Part shown: in pieces, positions 1 to 6,378 of the stretch
How positions within the stretch are numbered: position 1 is the first letter of the stretch
Layout: the number at the start of each line of letters is the position of its first letter
Source: an uncultured Methylococcaceae bacterium
GTDB lineage: Bacteria > Pseudomonadota > Gammaproteobacteria > Methylococcales > Methylomonadaceae
Length of the DNA: 13,900 nucleotides
Assembly: GCA_903873045.1 (NCBI GenBank)
Contig: CAIQND010000913.1
Coordinates: forward strand, 1-13,900
Direction of reading: 5' to 3'
Made by a program: the position numbers and the translations under genes
Notes under the pieces: model-generated
Seen by the model: the letters and a program-made list of their open reading frames with translations, nothing else
The model's database searches: none
What the model was told of the DNA's origin: nothing

Positions 1-58
1 GAAGTGAGTCAATCACTTCTCCGTCAAGTTGTCGTAAATCGTGATCGCTGAGTGCCAT
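1..58 (-). CDS. N-terminal fragment of a leftward gene, possibly IS66-type transposase
   Basis: Reading leftward from an ATG at 58-56 gives 19 codons without a stop before the window ends; the peptide starts MALSDHDLRQLDGE. This opening resembles the N terminus of IS66-family transposases as I remember them, but 19 residues are too few to prove it. No clear Shine-Dalgarno sequence precedes the ATG. The gene is divergent from the operon that starts at 108. If it is a transposase, an insertion may have separated that operon from genes formerly upstream. Confidence 0.35.
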   Translation of the reverse strand, partial: MALSDHDLRQLDGEVIDSL

Positions 59-69
59 ATTTTAAGGGG

Positions 70-99
70 TTGTTTTTAGCTCAAATAATAACATATAGT
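70..99 (+). promoter_or_regulatory. candidate sigma-70 promoter of the AAA+/FGE operon
   Basis: TTGTTT (70-75) and TATAGT (94-99) are separated by 18 bp. Transcription would start near 105-107, almost at the ATG at 108. That ATG has no visible Shine-Dalgarno sequence, so the first gene could be made from a leaderless or nearly leaderless mRNA. This rests on consensus matching only. Confidence 0.35.
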
Positions 100-107
100 C
101 ATTAGCA

Positions 108-485
108 ATGAAAAAAATTAGCAGGGGTGTGAATGATTACACAAAGGAAGCTTTTCTGACTGGTATCTATAGGGATATCGTTGGAGAGCCATCAGGGGAA
201 ATAGACTTATTAAGTAAAATTGTGCTTAGAGCGAAAACGTATCAAAAAAATAAGGAAGGCACGTTTATTTACTATCTGGTTAAAAGTGAATATCTTAAGG
301 TATTGCAAAAGGCATCATGGTATTCGGAAGTTCAAGAGCAACTGGCGGGTTACTTGCAATTTATTTGTTGTGATCAACCCGCAAAATCGAATGAACGTTC
401 GGCGAGTGTTGAAGATCAAGCACAATTGCTGGATCAGGTCGCTTATCTACTCCGTTTAGAGCATCAGGAAACAAACCATGTTTAA
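108..485 (+). CDS. unknown 125-residue protein, first gene of the AAA+/FGE operon
   Basis: I do not recognise this protein. It is small, has no signal peptide or membrane segment, and looks mostly helical and charged. Its C-terminal third contains a leucine-rich helix (LLDQVAYLLRLEHQE). Its last codons overlap the start of the AAA+ gene by 8 bp, which implies translational coupling and a shared function. The ATG at 108 is the only in-frame ATG near the 5' end; an in-frame GTG at 129 has a purine-rich stretch too close to serve as a ribosome site. In conflict systems built on a MoxR ATPase plus a vWA protein, a small adaptor or death-like domain protein is common, so an adaptor role is a guess. 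It does not resemble the DGR accessory protein Avd. Confidence 0.7.
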   Translation: MKKISRGVNDYTKEAFLTGIYRDIVGEPSGEIDLLSKIVLRAKTYQKNKEGTFIYYLVKSEYLKVLQKASWYSEVQEQLAGYLQFICCDQPAKSNERSASVEDQAQLLDQVAYLLRLEHQETNHV

Positions 486-1530
486 AACACCCAAACTTGA
501 AGACTTCCTCCCTGAACAGTTAAAAGTCAGTAACTCAAACCATAAGCTTCACCACATCTTTAACGAGGCCGATTGTTACGCGCTCTGGGCGGCTTATTCA
601 GCAGGGCGGCCTTTACTGGTGCGAGGCAAGGCCGGTACGGGTAAAAGCCAGATGGCGAGGGCGATTGCCGAACAGCTCGGTTGGGCTTTTGTTAGCGAAG
701 TCATACGCGGCAGTACCGAACTTAGCGACTTGCACTGGCATTTTGATGCCATTGGTCGTCTGGGTGAAGCCCAAGCATTAGCCGTGCCGGGTGGCGCTAC
801 CAGCGATAACCCCAAGGACAAGCTCGATCCGATAAAATTTTTAGCGCCTGGCGCATTTTGGTGGGCGTTTAATTGGAAGACTGCGCAAGACCAGTACCAA
901 AAATGCGCCACTCATTTACGGCCTGAGCCTGAAAAGCCTGACCCCAACAACCCAAAAGCTAAAACATGGAATCCAAAAACCGGCGGCGTGGTCTTGCTGC
1001 TGGATGAAATCGACAAGGCCGAGCCGGATTTACCCAATGGCTTACTGGAAACGTTGGGCTTGTATCAATTTACCGTGCCCTATCTCGATCGCCCAAACGA
1101 AGAAGCAGAAAACATAAACCCTATTAAAGCCGCTCCATCCCGGTTGCTGGTCATTATCACCACCAATGAAGAGCGTGAACTACCCAAAGCTTTTGTGCGT
1201 CGGTGTTTTGTCCATACCTTAAAAATGGAAGAATCCACTGAACTGGTACAAGATACTCATGATCCCGAAAATAAACTGGAAAAACGCTATAAATGGCTGA
1301 TGGAACGGGGTCGATTGCATTTTGGTAAGAAGATAGCCGAGCCGGTTTATCAACTTGCGGCGGAATTATTATGGAAAGATCGCTCTGCCAGTCCAAATAA
1401 TCAATACCTGCCCGGATTGGCGGAATATATTGATCTGTTGAATGCGGTGCAAAGTTTACCCCATGAAGAGCAAGATAAACGTTTGCAAGCCATTGCCAAA
1501 TATGCGTTAACCAAAGGCCAGGAATCGTAG
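478..1530 (+). CDS. MoxR-type AAA+ ATPase
   Basis: A 350-residue AAA+ ATPase. Residues 50-57 form the Walker A motif (GKAGTGKS). Residues 171-179 form Walker B (VVLLLDEID). Sensor 1 is in IITTNEERELP, with Asn230, and arginines 241-242 are the likely arginine finger. The layout, with a long insert between the Walker motifs and the LPNGLLETL segment after Walker B, fits the MoxR group, whose members act with vWA-domain partners to remodel or activate other proteins. Here the partner is presumably the 967-residue protein that starts 1 bp after the stop. An AGGA 8 nt before the ATG at 478 supports the start. The product should be cytoplasmic. It is probably the energy-using switch of a conflict-type system whose sensor is the variable FGE-fold domain; this role is inferred from gene order. 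Confidence 0.85.
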   Translation: MFKTPKLEDFLPEQLKVSNSNHKLHHIFNEADCYALWAAYSAGRPLLVRGKAGTGKSQMARAIAEQLGWAFVSEVIRGSTELSDLHWHFDAIGRLGEAQALAVPGGATSDNPKDKLDPIKFLAPGAFWWAFNWKTAQDQYQKCATHLRPEPEKPDPNNPKAKTWNPKTGGVVLLLDEIDKAEPDLPNGLLETLGLYQFTVPYLDRPNEEAENINPIKAAPSRLLVIITTNEERELPKAFVRRCFVHTLKMEESTELVQDTHDPENKLEKRYKWLMERGRLHFGKKIAEPVYQLAAELLWKDRSASPNNQYLPGLAEYIDLLNAVQSLPHEEQDKRLQAIAKYALTKGQES

Positions 1531-1531
1531 C

Positions 1532-4435
1532 ATGGCCTGGGGACGGCTGGCCTTGTTGCAGGCGGCAGATGATGAGCACACTTTAAGCAAGCTTGCCGAG
1601 GTATTTGGCTATACCCGCTTGCCGGATGATGACGATCAAATCAGGATTCCAGGTGGATTATCTCAAACAGCAGCGAAAATTATCTTGATACCGGATGAGG
1701 CCAATGCTCCCAAGCGCCCACCCGCCCGTTTCCTGCGTATTAACAAACGGATCAATACTGAAACCGACCGTAATGACATTTTAAAACCTAGTTATTTGTC
1801 CGATCCTGCCATGCGCTTGGAAGCTTCAGAGGGCACTTATCGTTTTGCCGCACCGCCACCGTTAATGCCCATAGCCCGCTTGTTACCGTTGCTGTTTAAT
1901 AGTTTGGCACAAGCCAGAACCGGCCATAGTCTGGATTATCGACAACTGTTAAGACAATTAGAGCAGGGCAAAGCCTTGCAGCGTTTACCCAGACGACAAC
2001 ACCGACGCTGGCCGCAACGTTTAGAAATTATTGTCGATGCCAGCCCACGATTGGAACCGTACTGGGCTGATTTTGAATTTATTGTCCGGCAACTGCAAAC
2101 TCTGTTGGGTAAAGAAGCTGTGCAGGCACTTCGTTTTGATGAGGACACCTTGGGTGAACAAACTTGCTATTGTTTACCCTGGCCAGCCGCTGACCACGAT
2201 CAATGGCGACTTTGGCAAGCGCCATCTTCGGATGTGGCCATCTTGATTCTGGGCGACTTGGGGTTTGCTGACGACCGCGCCACTATCGCTTGGCGGCGGC
2301 AGTTGGCCGGTTTACAAGCACATTCCAGCCCGATATTAACCCTCAGTCCCGTCTCCGGTTCCTCAGAAGACCCACTGTTTTGCCAACAGTTTAAGCCCAA
2401 CGCACTCAACGACCATTACCCCTTATCGCGCCATCCTGTGCGCACCGGTTTTTCCTTCGGGCCATCATCCTCAGCATTACCCGTTGAAGATATCCTCATC
2501 TGGTTATCCCCTTTGCCCTTAATCGACAGCGGATTATTGCGCCAATTACGTGTAAAAATGCAATGGGGTGATAGCGCCTTGGAAGCGGTGATCTGGAATC
2601 ATCCCACTGTGCGCGACATTGGCCTGGGTATTTGCGTACAGCCGGAGGCCGCAGAGCAGTATCAGCAACGTTTTCAACAACAGTATGCCGGTAGTGACGA
2701 GGCCACGCATTTTTGGAACATCGTTGAAGACCACCATAAGGGCGCTTACCCAGGCTTGCGGCAATTGGAGAAATTCAAGCTGAGTTTATTAGAACAAAAG
2801 GCAGAGCCAGAGATGCGCGAGTATTTTGAACGCCTTTGCGCCACCGGTCTCCAGAGCGGCAGCGACCCGGCACAACAACGCGCCTTACGAATGCAATGCT
2901 GTACGGTATTGGCTTCAATGCCCGAAACTATCTGGAACAGTGACTTAAAAGATTTGGCGTACTCTATTTTTGCTACCGCTCATGAAGAGGCGATAAGAGC
3001 CGGTCAATGGCCGAAACAACTCCCCGACGGATTTAATCCAGATCGTTTGCGCTGGGTGCTAGGCGACCCGGCGACTGCCAGCAAAACGCAAGCGTGGCAA
3101 ATTGTTCAGATAGGTGATCAAGGCCAGATTAAAATTGAGCCGTGCCGCTTGGAAAATGCTCAAGTCGTGACGATTTTCAAGACCGCAGTATCCAAAGAAT
3201 TCCCTCCCCGATTAATCTTATCGGATGCCAAGGGTCAGGTGACGCAAGTCTTACAAAATAGTGTGACGGTGACCTTAGCGGAAAACGAGAAAGCGGTATT
3301 TGAAGCGAGGGGCTTAAAACTGGAGCTGGAAGCCATTCTTAAACCAAACTGGGCTAGCCGTATCTGCTGGAATGAAAAGGGCTTATGCAGTAGCATGACT
3401 TGGTTGAATCAAGAATTGGATGTGTTGTGGCAATCCTCTACAACCGAAGCCAATGGCTCCTGGCTTTGGCCAACGCCGTTCGGTGAAGATGCTTTCGGGC
3501 TTTATGTAGACCTTAGCGTTAACAAGGTCACCCAACGCTTCCGTTGGCTGGAACCCGGCACGTTTTGGATGGGCAGTCCGGAAGATGAATCGGAACGGGA
3601 ATGGGCTGGAAGTGAATCAGGCAAAGGCAGCGAAACCCGGCATCAGGTCACACTCACCCAAGGTTTTTGGTTGGCAGATACTACCGTCACTCAAGCGTTC
3701 TGGCAAGCGGTGATGGGCGATAATCCCAGTCAGTTTCAAGGCAACCCTAATAATCCGGTCGAACAAGTCAGTTGGGATGATACCCGGTTATTTATTGACC
3801 GCTTGAACGGCTTGCTTCAGGGGCTTTCGGCTAGGCTGCTCAGTGATGCCCAATGGGAATATGCCGGTCGGGCGGGCACCGACACGCCTTTTTCCTTCGG
3901 TGCCAACATCACCCCGGAACAGGTCAATTACAATGGTGGTCATCCTTATCCGGGTGGCGAAAAGGGGTTGTATAGACAGCAGACGGTTCCGGTCAAATCC
4001 TTGCCCGCTAATCCTTGGGGCTTTTATGAAATGCACGGCAATGTTTGGGAATGGTGTGCTGATGTTTGGCAACAGCAGATGTCACCAGAGCCAGTGACTG
4101 ACCCGTTGCTAACTGACGCTAACAGTGTCGCTGCCCGCGTGGTGCGCGGTGGTTCCTGGTACAACGACGGCAGGAACGTGCGTTCTGCTAACCGCAACGG
4201 GAACGCGCCTGACGACCGCCTCATCAACCTGGGCTTTCGTCTTGCCCTAGGTCATTCCGGTTTAGGTCAGGGCAGTGGAACAACAGGGCAGGTAGCGACT
4301 GCTGAAGGCCCGGGCAGACGCGTCGCGGAGCAGCGGCAGACCGGGCCTTCAGCAGTCGCGGTCGACGAGCCATCGCCTGATTGGGTAAAACGCCTTACAA
4401 CTTTTTTTAAAAAAGGGGATAAAAAGAAACCATGA
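1532..4435 (+). CDS. vWA-like / FGE-sulfatase-fold fusion protein, DGR variable target 1
   Basis: A 967-residue protein. Residues about 163-275 look like a von Willebrand A fold: a hydrophobic strand ending IIVDAS, a second strand AILILGDLG and a third PILTLSP. The MIDAS metal site is degenerate (DASPRLEP instead of DxSxS). Residues about 300-640 are helical and then beta-rich, not recognised. Residues about 648-910 are an FGE-sulfatase/C-type-lectin-like domain (GTFWMGSPEDE, EMHGNVWEW, RVVRGGSWY, LGFRLA). The cysteine pair that true FGE enzymes carry just after GGS is absent, so formylglycine synthesis is unlikely and ligand binding more likely. Residues 878-898 are the hypervariable stretch (see the entry at 4129). 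A tail of about 55 residues follows, partly encoded by a hairpin. AGGA lies 8 nt before the ATG. The stop overlaps the next start by 4 bp. Confidence 0.8.
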   Translation: MAWGRLALLQAADDEHTLSKLAEVFGYTRLPDDDDQIRIPGGLSQTAAKIILIPDEANAPKRPPARFLRINKRINTETDRNDILKPSYLSDPAMRLEASEGTYRFAAPPPLMPIARLLPLLFNSLAQARTGHSLDYRQLLRQLEQGKALQRLPRRQHRRWPQRLEIIVDASPRLEPYWADFEFIVRQLQTLLGKEAVQALRFDEDTLGEQTCYCLPWPAADHDQWRLWQAPSSDVAILILGDLGFADDRATIAWRRQLAGLQAHSSPILTLSPVSGSSEDPLFCQQFKPNALNDHYPLSRHPVRTGFSFGPSSSALPVEDILIWLSPLPLIDSGLLRQLRVKMQWGDSALEAVIWNHPTVRDIGLGICVQPEAAEQYQQRFQQQYAGSDEATHFWNIVEDHHKGAYPGLRQLEKFKLSLLEQKAEPEMREYFERLCATGLQSGSDPAQQRALRMQCCTVLASMPETIWNSDLKDLAYSIFATAHEEAIRAGQWPKQLPDGFNPDRLRWVLGDPATASKTQAWQIVQIGDQGQIKIEPCRLENAQVVTIFKTAVSKEFPPRLILSDAKGQVTQVLQNSVTVTLAENEKAVFEARGLKLELEAILKPNWASRICWNEKGLCSSMTWLNQELDVLWQSSTTEANGSWLWPTPFGEDAFGLYVDLSVNKVTQRFRWLEPGTFWMGSPEDESEREWAGSESGKGSETRHQVTLTQGFWLADTTVTQAFWQAVMGDNPSQFQGNPNNPVEQVSWDDTRLFIDRLNGLLQGLSARLLSDAQWEYAGRAGTDTPFSFGANITPEQVNYNGGHPYPGGEKGLYRQQTVPVKSLPANPWGFYEMHGNVWEWCADVWQQQMSPEPVTDPLLTDANSVAARVVRGGSWYNDGRNVRSANRNGNAPDDRLINLGFRLALGHSGLGQGSGTTGQVATAEGPGRRVAEQRQTGPSAVAVDEPSPDWVKRLTTFFKKGDKKKP
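4129..4257 (+). repeat. DGR variable region VR1 (copy shared with 5814-5942)
   Basis: This 129-bp block matches 5814-5942 at every base except 13. All differences lie between 4163 and 4223 at first or second codon positions, none at third positions. They change ten residues of this protein: N878, D879, R881, N882, N887, N891, A892, D895, L897 and I898. Most differing sites have A in one copy, as expected when template adenines are randomised during mutagenic homing. Five of the ten differing codons still contain AAC or AGG here, so this copy looks closer to the inferred template than VR2. The invariant end CTGGGCTTTCGTCTTGCC (4229-4246) is the likely initiation-of-homing segment. The template repeat itself is not in the window. 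Confidence 0.85.
4295..4359 (+). repeat. long perfect hairpin downstream of VR1, 27-nt conserved loop
   Basis: Arms 4295-4313 and 4341-4359 are perfect reverse complements (19 bp), enclosing a 27-nt loop at 4314-4340. The loop is identical to that of the hairpin at 5971-6041, and the shared core extends 5 bp into each stem (CCCGG/CCGGG). The outer stem sequences are unrelated but fully paired. The loop contains the palindrome GACGCGTC. The hairpin lies inside the reading frame of the 967-residue protein, so it is also translated. DGR target genes often have a hairpin or cruciform after the variable region that marks the target for homing; position and conservation suggest that role here. Confidence 0.75.
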
Positions 4436-4782
4436 AACACAAATTTTTTAACGTGCCGGTGTCTGATCCTGTTAATGCGGAGGCCGAACTGAATACCTTT
4501 GTGAGCCAACATCGTATTGCCCACATAGACCGGTATTTTGTCGCTGACGGGGCCAACAGCTTTTGGTCAATCTGTCTGGTTTGGTTGGAAGGTGATAGTG
4601 CTTTAACCGGTAGCTTACTCAAACGTAAGAATAAAATCGATTACAGAGAGGTGTTAAACGAAGTCGACTTCGCTCTTTATGCCAAGTTACGCGATTTACG
4701 CAAAACCATTGCCGAGCAAGAGGCAACCCCTGTTTACAATATCTTCACCAATGAGCAATTGGCGGCCATCGTCCAGATGTAG
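4432..4782 (+). CDS. HRDC-type DGR accessory protein, C-terminally truncated
   Basis: A 116-residue protein. Residues 1-70 resemble the N-terminal part of small HRDC proteins that accompany DGRs (KFFNVPVSDP, RYFVADGANSFW, KIDYREVL). Residues about 78-115 are the first half of an HRDC domain (KLRDLRKTIAEQEATPVYNIF, then TNEQLAAIVQ). HRDC domains bind nucleic acid in RecQ helicases and RNase D, and HRDC genes are a known companion of DGR targets and reverse transcriptases. The usual last helices are missing: the stop codon sits 2 bp before the palindromic element at 4785, so insertion or deletion there has probably removed the end of the gene. Its ATG overlaps the upstream stop as ATGA. It may be non-functional. 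Confidence 0.7.
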   Translation: MKHKFFNVPVSDPVNAEAELNTFVSQHRIAHIDRYFVADGANSFWSICLVWLEGDSALTGSLLKRKNKIDYREVLNEVDFALYAKLRDLRKTIAEQEATPVYNIFTNEQLAAIVQM

Positions 4783-4784
4783 AT

Positions 4785-4899
4785 GTAGGCCGGAATAAGG
4801 CTTTTCGAGCGTAAGCGAGTAGAGCGTTTCCGGCATCCGGTACGAGGATGCCGGAAACGCCACCACGCGCTACGCTTGGGTGGTCTTATTCCGGCCTAC
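4785..4899. repeat. REP/MITE-like palindromic element with GTAG ends
   Basis: The outer arms, 4785-4799 and 4885-4899, are perfect 15-bp reverse complements starting GTAG and ending CTAC. An inner hairpin, 4824-4838 with 4846-4860, has a perfect 15-bp stem and a 7-nt loop. Two weaker side hairpins, including CCACC/GGTGG at 4860-4883, complete a cloverleaf-like shape. GTAG-flanked palindromes of this type are typical of REP elements moved by RAYT (IS200-like) transposases. It abuts the end of the HRDC gene and probably cut it. Confidence 0.75.
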
Positions 4900-5112
4900 G
4901 CCTAATGCTTGTTATCGCTGAATTCCCCGAAATCAAGCATTAAAAATTTGAAGGTTGAGTTTAAGGGATTAAGGGTTATTATCTGTGCGTGCTTAAAGCG
5001 ATAAATAATGGAAATTTAATTTCAAATCACATTGTGGTAAGCCCATACAGATAACATCCCTTGAAGTGATGGTATCTGGTAGCATCGAAATTAGTTATCT
5101 GAGAATCTATAA
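4900..5112 (+). other. AT-rich intergenic leader of the second target gene
   Basis: No gene is visible here. TTATCTG occurs at 4979-4985 and 5095-5101 and inverted as CAGATAA at 5048-5054. Arms 5048-5058 and 5068-5078 form an 11-bp stem with one mismatch, and 5048-5055 can alternatively pair with 5094-5101. These two pairings are mutually exclusive. I see no convincing -35/-10 pair, and the Shine-Dalgarno before the ATG at 5113 is weak. In many DGR loci the template repeat and reverse transcriptase follow the HRDC gene, but neither is found here. Confidence 0.4.
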
Positions 5113-5976
5113 ATGAAACAGCGCAACTCCCTGTCCCCCCCCGTTTTTCCTTATCCCTGGGCTTCTGAATGGGGCGAAGACGGGTATGGCCTTTGGCAAG
5201 CCTTCACTTATCAGGGCATACGCCATGCTTTTCGCTGGATATTGCCGGGCAGTTTTATGATGGGTTCACCTGATGATGAACTGGGGCGCTATGATGACGA
5301 AGACTTACATTCAGTCACCTTGAGTCAGGGGTTTTGGTTGGCGGAAACGACGGTGACTCAAGCCCTCTGGCAAGCCGTTATGTCTGCAAATCCAAACCCA
5401 AGCCCAAGCCACTTTAAAGGGGATAATCGGCCTGTTGAACAAGTCAGTTGGGAAGATGTCCAGGGTTTCATCGAACAGTTAAATCAGTTGCATCCTGAAT
5501 TACAGACCCGCTTACCGTGGGAAGCAGAATGGGAATATGCCTGCCGTGCGGGCAGCCAAACCCCCTTTAATTTTGGCGGTGAACTCACCTTGGATAAGGT
5601 TAATTATAGAGGTGTATGGGAGTATAAAGCTGATGAATGGGGCGAGGGTGCCTTACGGGAAACCGCAGAGGTAAAAACCTATCCCTGCAATGTGTGGGGC
5701 TTGTATGAAATGCACGGCAACGTCTGGGAATGGTGTGAGGATAGTTGGCAAAGCAATCTAGGTAAAGAGGCCGTTTGCGACCCATGGCAACGTCTACAGC
5801 CGTTAGCTCCAGACGCTGCCCGCGTGGTGCGCGGTGGTTCCTGGTACGACTACGGCTGGTTCGTGCGTTCTGCTATCCGCAACGGGTACACGCCTGACCT
5901 CCGCAGCCTCAACCTGGGCTTTCGTCTTGCCCTAGGTCATTCGGGTTCAGGACAGGAGGGCGGAGCCAAGGGATAG
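5113..5976 (+). CDS. stand-alone FGE-sulfatase-fold protein, DGR variable target 2
   Basis: A 287-residue protein made almost only of the FGE-sulfatase/C-type-lectin-like fold, similar along its length to residues about 640-920 of the 967-residue protein (GSFMMGSPDDE, WLAETTVTQALWQAVM, WEAEWEYACRAG, EMHGNVWEWCEDSW, RVVRGGSWY). No signal peptide is seen, so it is presumably cytoplasmic. The cysteine pair of catalytic FGE is absent after GGSW. Residues 246-266 vary relative to the first target (D246, Y247, W249, F250, I255, Y259, T260, L263, S265, L266), giving a more aromatic and hydrophobic face. The stop TAG falls inside the first arm of the downstream hairpin. It probably works as an alternative or additional ligand-binding subunit for the AAA+ system upstream; this is inferred. 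Confidence 0.8.
   Translation: MKQRNSLSPPVFPYPWASEWGEDGYGLWQAFTYQGIRHAFRWILPGSFMMGSPDDELGRYDDEDLHSVTLSQGFWLAETTVTQALWQAVMSANPNPSPSHFKGDNRPVEQVSWEDVQGFIEQLNQLHPELQTRLPWEAEWEYACRAGSQTPFNFGGELTLDKVNYRGVWEYKADEWGEGALRETAEVKTYPCNVWGLYEMHGNVWEWCEDSWQSNLGKEAVCDPWQRLQPLAPDAARVVRGGSWYDYGWFVRSAIRNGYTPDLRSLNLGFRLALGHSGSGQEGGAKG
5814..5942 (+). repeat. DGR variable region VR2 (copy shared with 4129-4257)
   Basis: Second copy of the 129-bp block, offset by exactly 1685 bp from VR1 with no gaps. Thirteen base differences are confined to 5848-5908. Outside the block the two genes diverge mainly at synonymous third positions, as in ATGCACGGCAA[T/C]GT, whereas inside it no third position differs. That contrast is strong evidence for recent copying from one template with adenine-specific mutation rather than ordinary drift. 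More sites differ from the inferred AAC template here than in VR1. Confidence 0.85.
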
Positions 5977-6041
5977 CCGCAGCGAACCCCGGGCAGACGC
6001 GTCGCGGAGCAGCGGCAGACCGGGGTTCGCTGCGGCTATCC
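5971..6041 (+). repeat. long perfect hairpin downstream of VR2, same 27-nt loop
   Basis: Arms 5971-5992 and 6020-6041 are perfect reverse complements (22 bp) around a 27-nt loop at 5993-6019 identical to the VR1 hairpin loop. The loop begins about 85 nt after the last variable base, against about 91 nt for VR1, so its placement is tied to the variable region. The first arm includes the stop codon of the target gene. With no T-run after it, it is not a typical terminator. Confidence 0.75.
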
Positions 6042-6139
6042 TGATTACAGGGTGGTCTTATATGGCCTTGGTTATGCTCTGGTTCCCAAGCTCCCCTTCA
6101 CTGCCCACAGTTAGTGGAATGTAGTATGCAGTGGGAGTG

Positions 6140-6318
6140 GCATCCTTCATTCTTGGGTTTACACTTTTTTGCAATAACCATCGCGGGTTAGCGACAGCGT
6201 AACCCGACAAGTCAACGACTATGTGTCGGGTTACGGCTAGCGCCTAACCCGACAAAGATTATTAGCATTTTTTGTGATAAAAAAGTGTCAGCTATTTTTG
6301 GGCTTCTATGAAGGATGC
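6140..6318. repeat. imperfect inverted-repeat element containing a REP-type palindrome
   Basis: GCATCCTTCAT (6140-6150) is the reverse complement of 6308-6318, and ACACTTTTTT (6161-6170) that of 6279-6288, giving a symmetric frame of 179 bp. Inside are two REP-like hairpins: CGGGTTA/TAACCCG (6184-6206) and TGTCGGGTTA/TAACCCGACA (6224-6254, with a further GGC/GCC helix after one bulged base). This looks like a small non-autonomous element, or a REP pair inserted in an older palindrome. The rest of 6042-6423 has no gene. GGGTGGTCTTAT at 6050-6061 repeats 4878-4889 of the other REP element and may be a remnant. Confidence 0.55.
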
Positions 6319-6378
6319 TCATTAAAGAGCTTATTTATTATGTTTTTCGTAGAGAAGCGATATATTGTCTTTCTATTC

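Noticed and set aside
108..485. Possibility that the 125-residue protein is the DGR accessory protein Avd
   Set aside because: The length is similar, but the sequence lacks the pattern I expect of Avd's four-helix barrel, and the position before a MoxR ATPase is unlike avd loci.
594..911. 105-residue minus-strand frame inside the AAA+ gene
   Set aside because: Shadow of a clearly recognisable AAA+ coding sequence; no ribosome site and no recognisable protein. The same applies to other frames antisense to the FGE, lon, ppiD and fabI genes.
5971..6041. Hairpin after target 2 as a rho-independent terminator
   Set aside because: There is no T-run after the stem, the loop is 27 nt long, and an equivalent hairpin lies inside the coding region of the other target.
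4785..6318. CRISPR array among the repeats
   Set aside because: The repeats are palindromic elements of different sequence without regular spacing or unique spacers; no cas genes are present.
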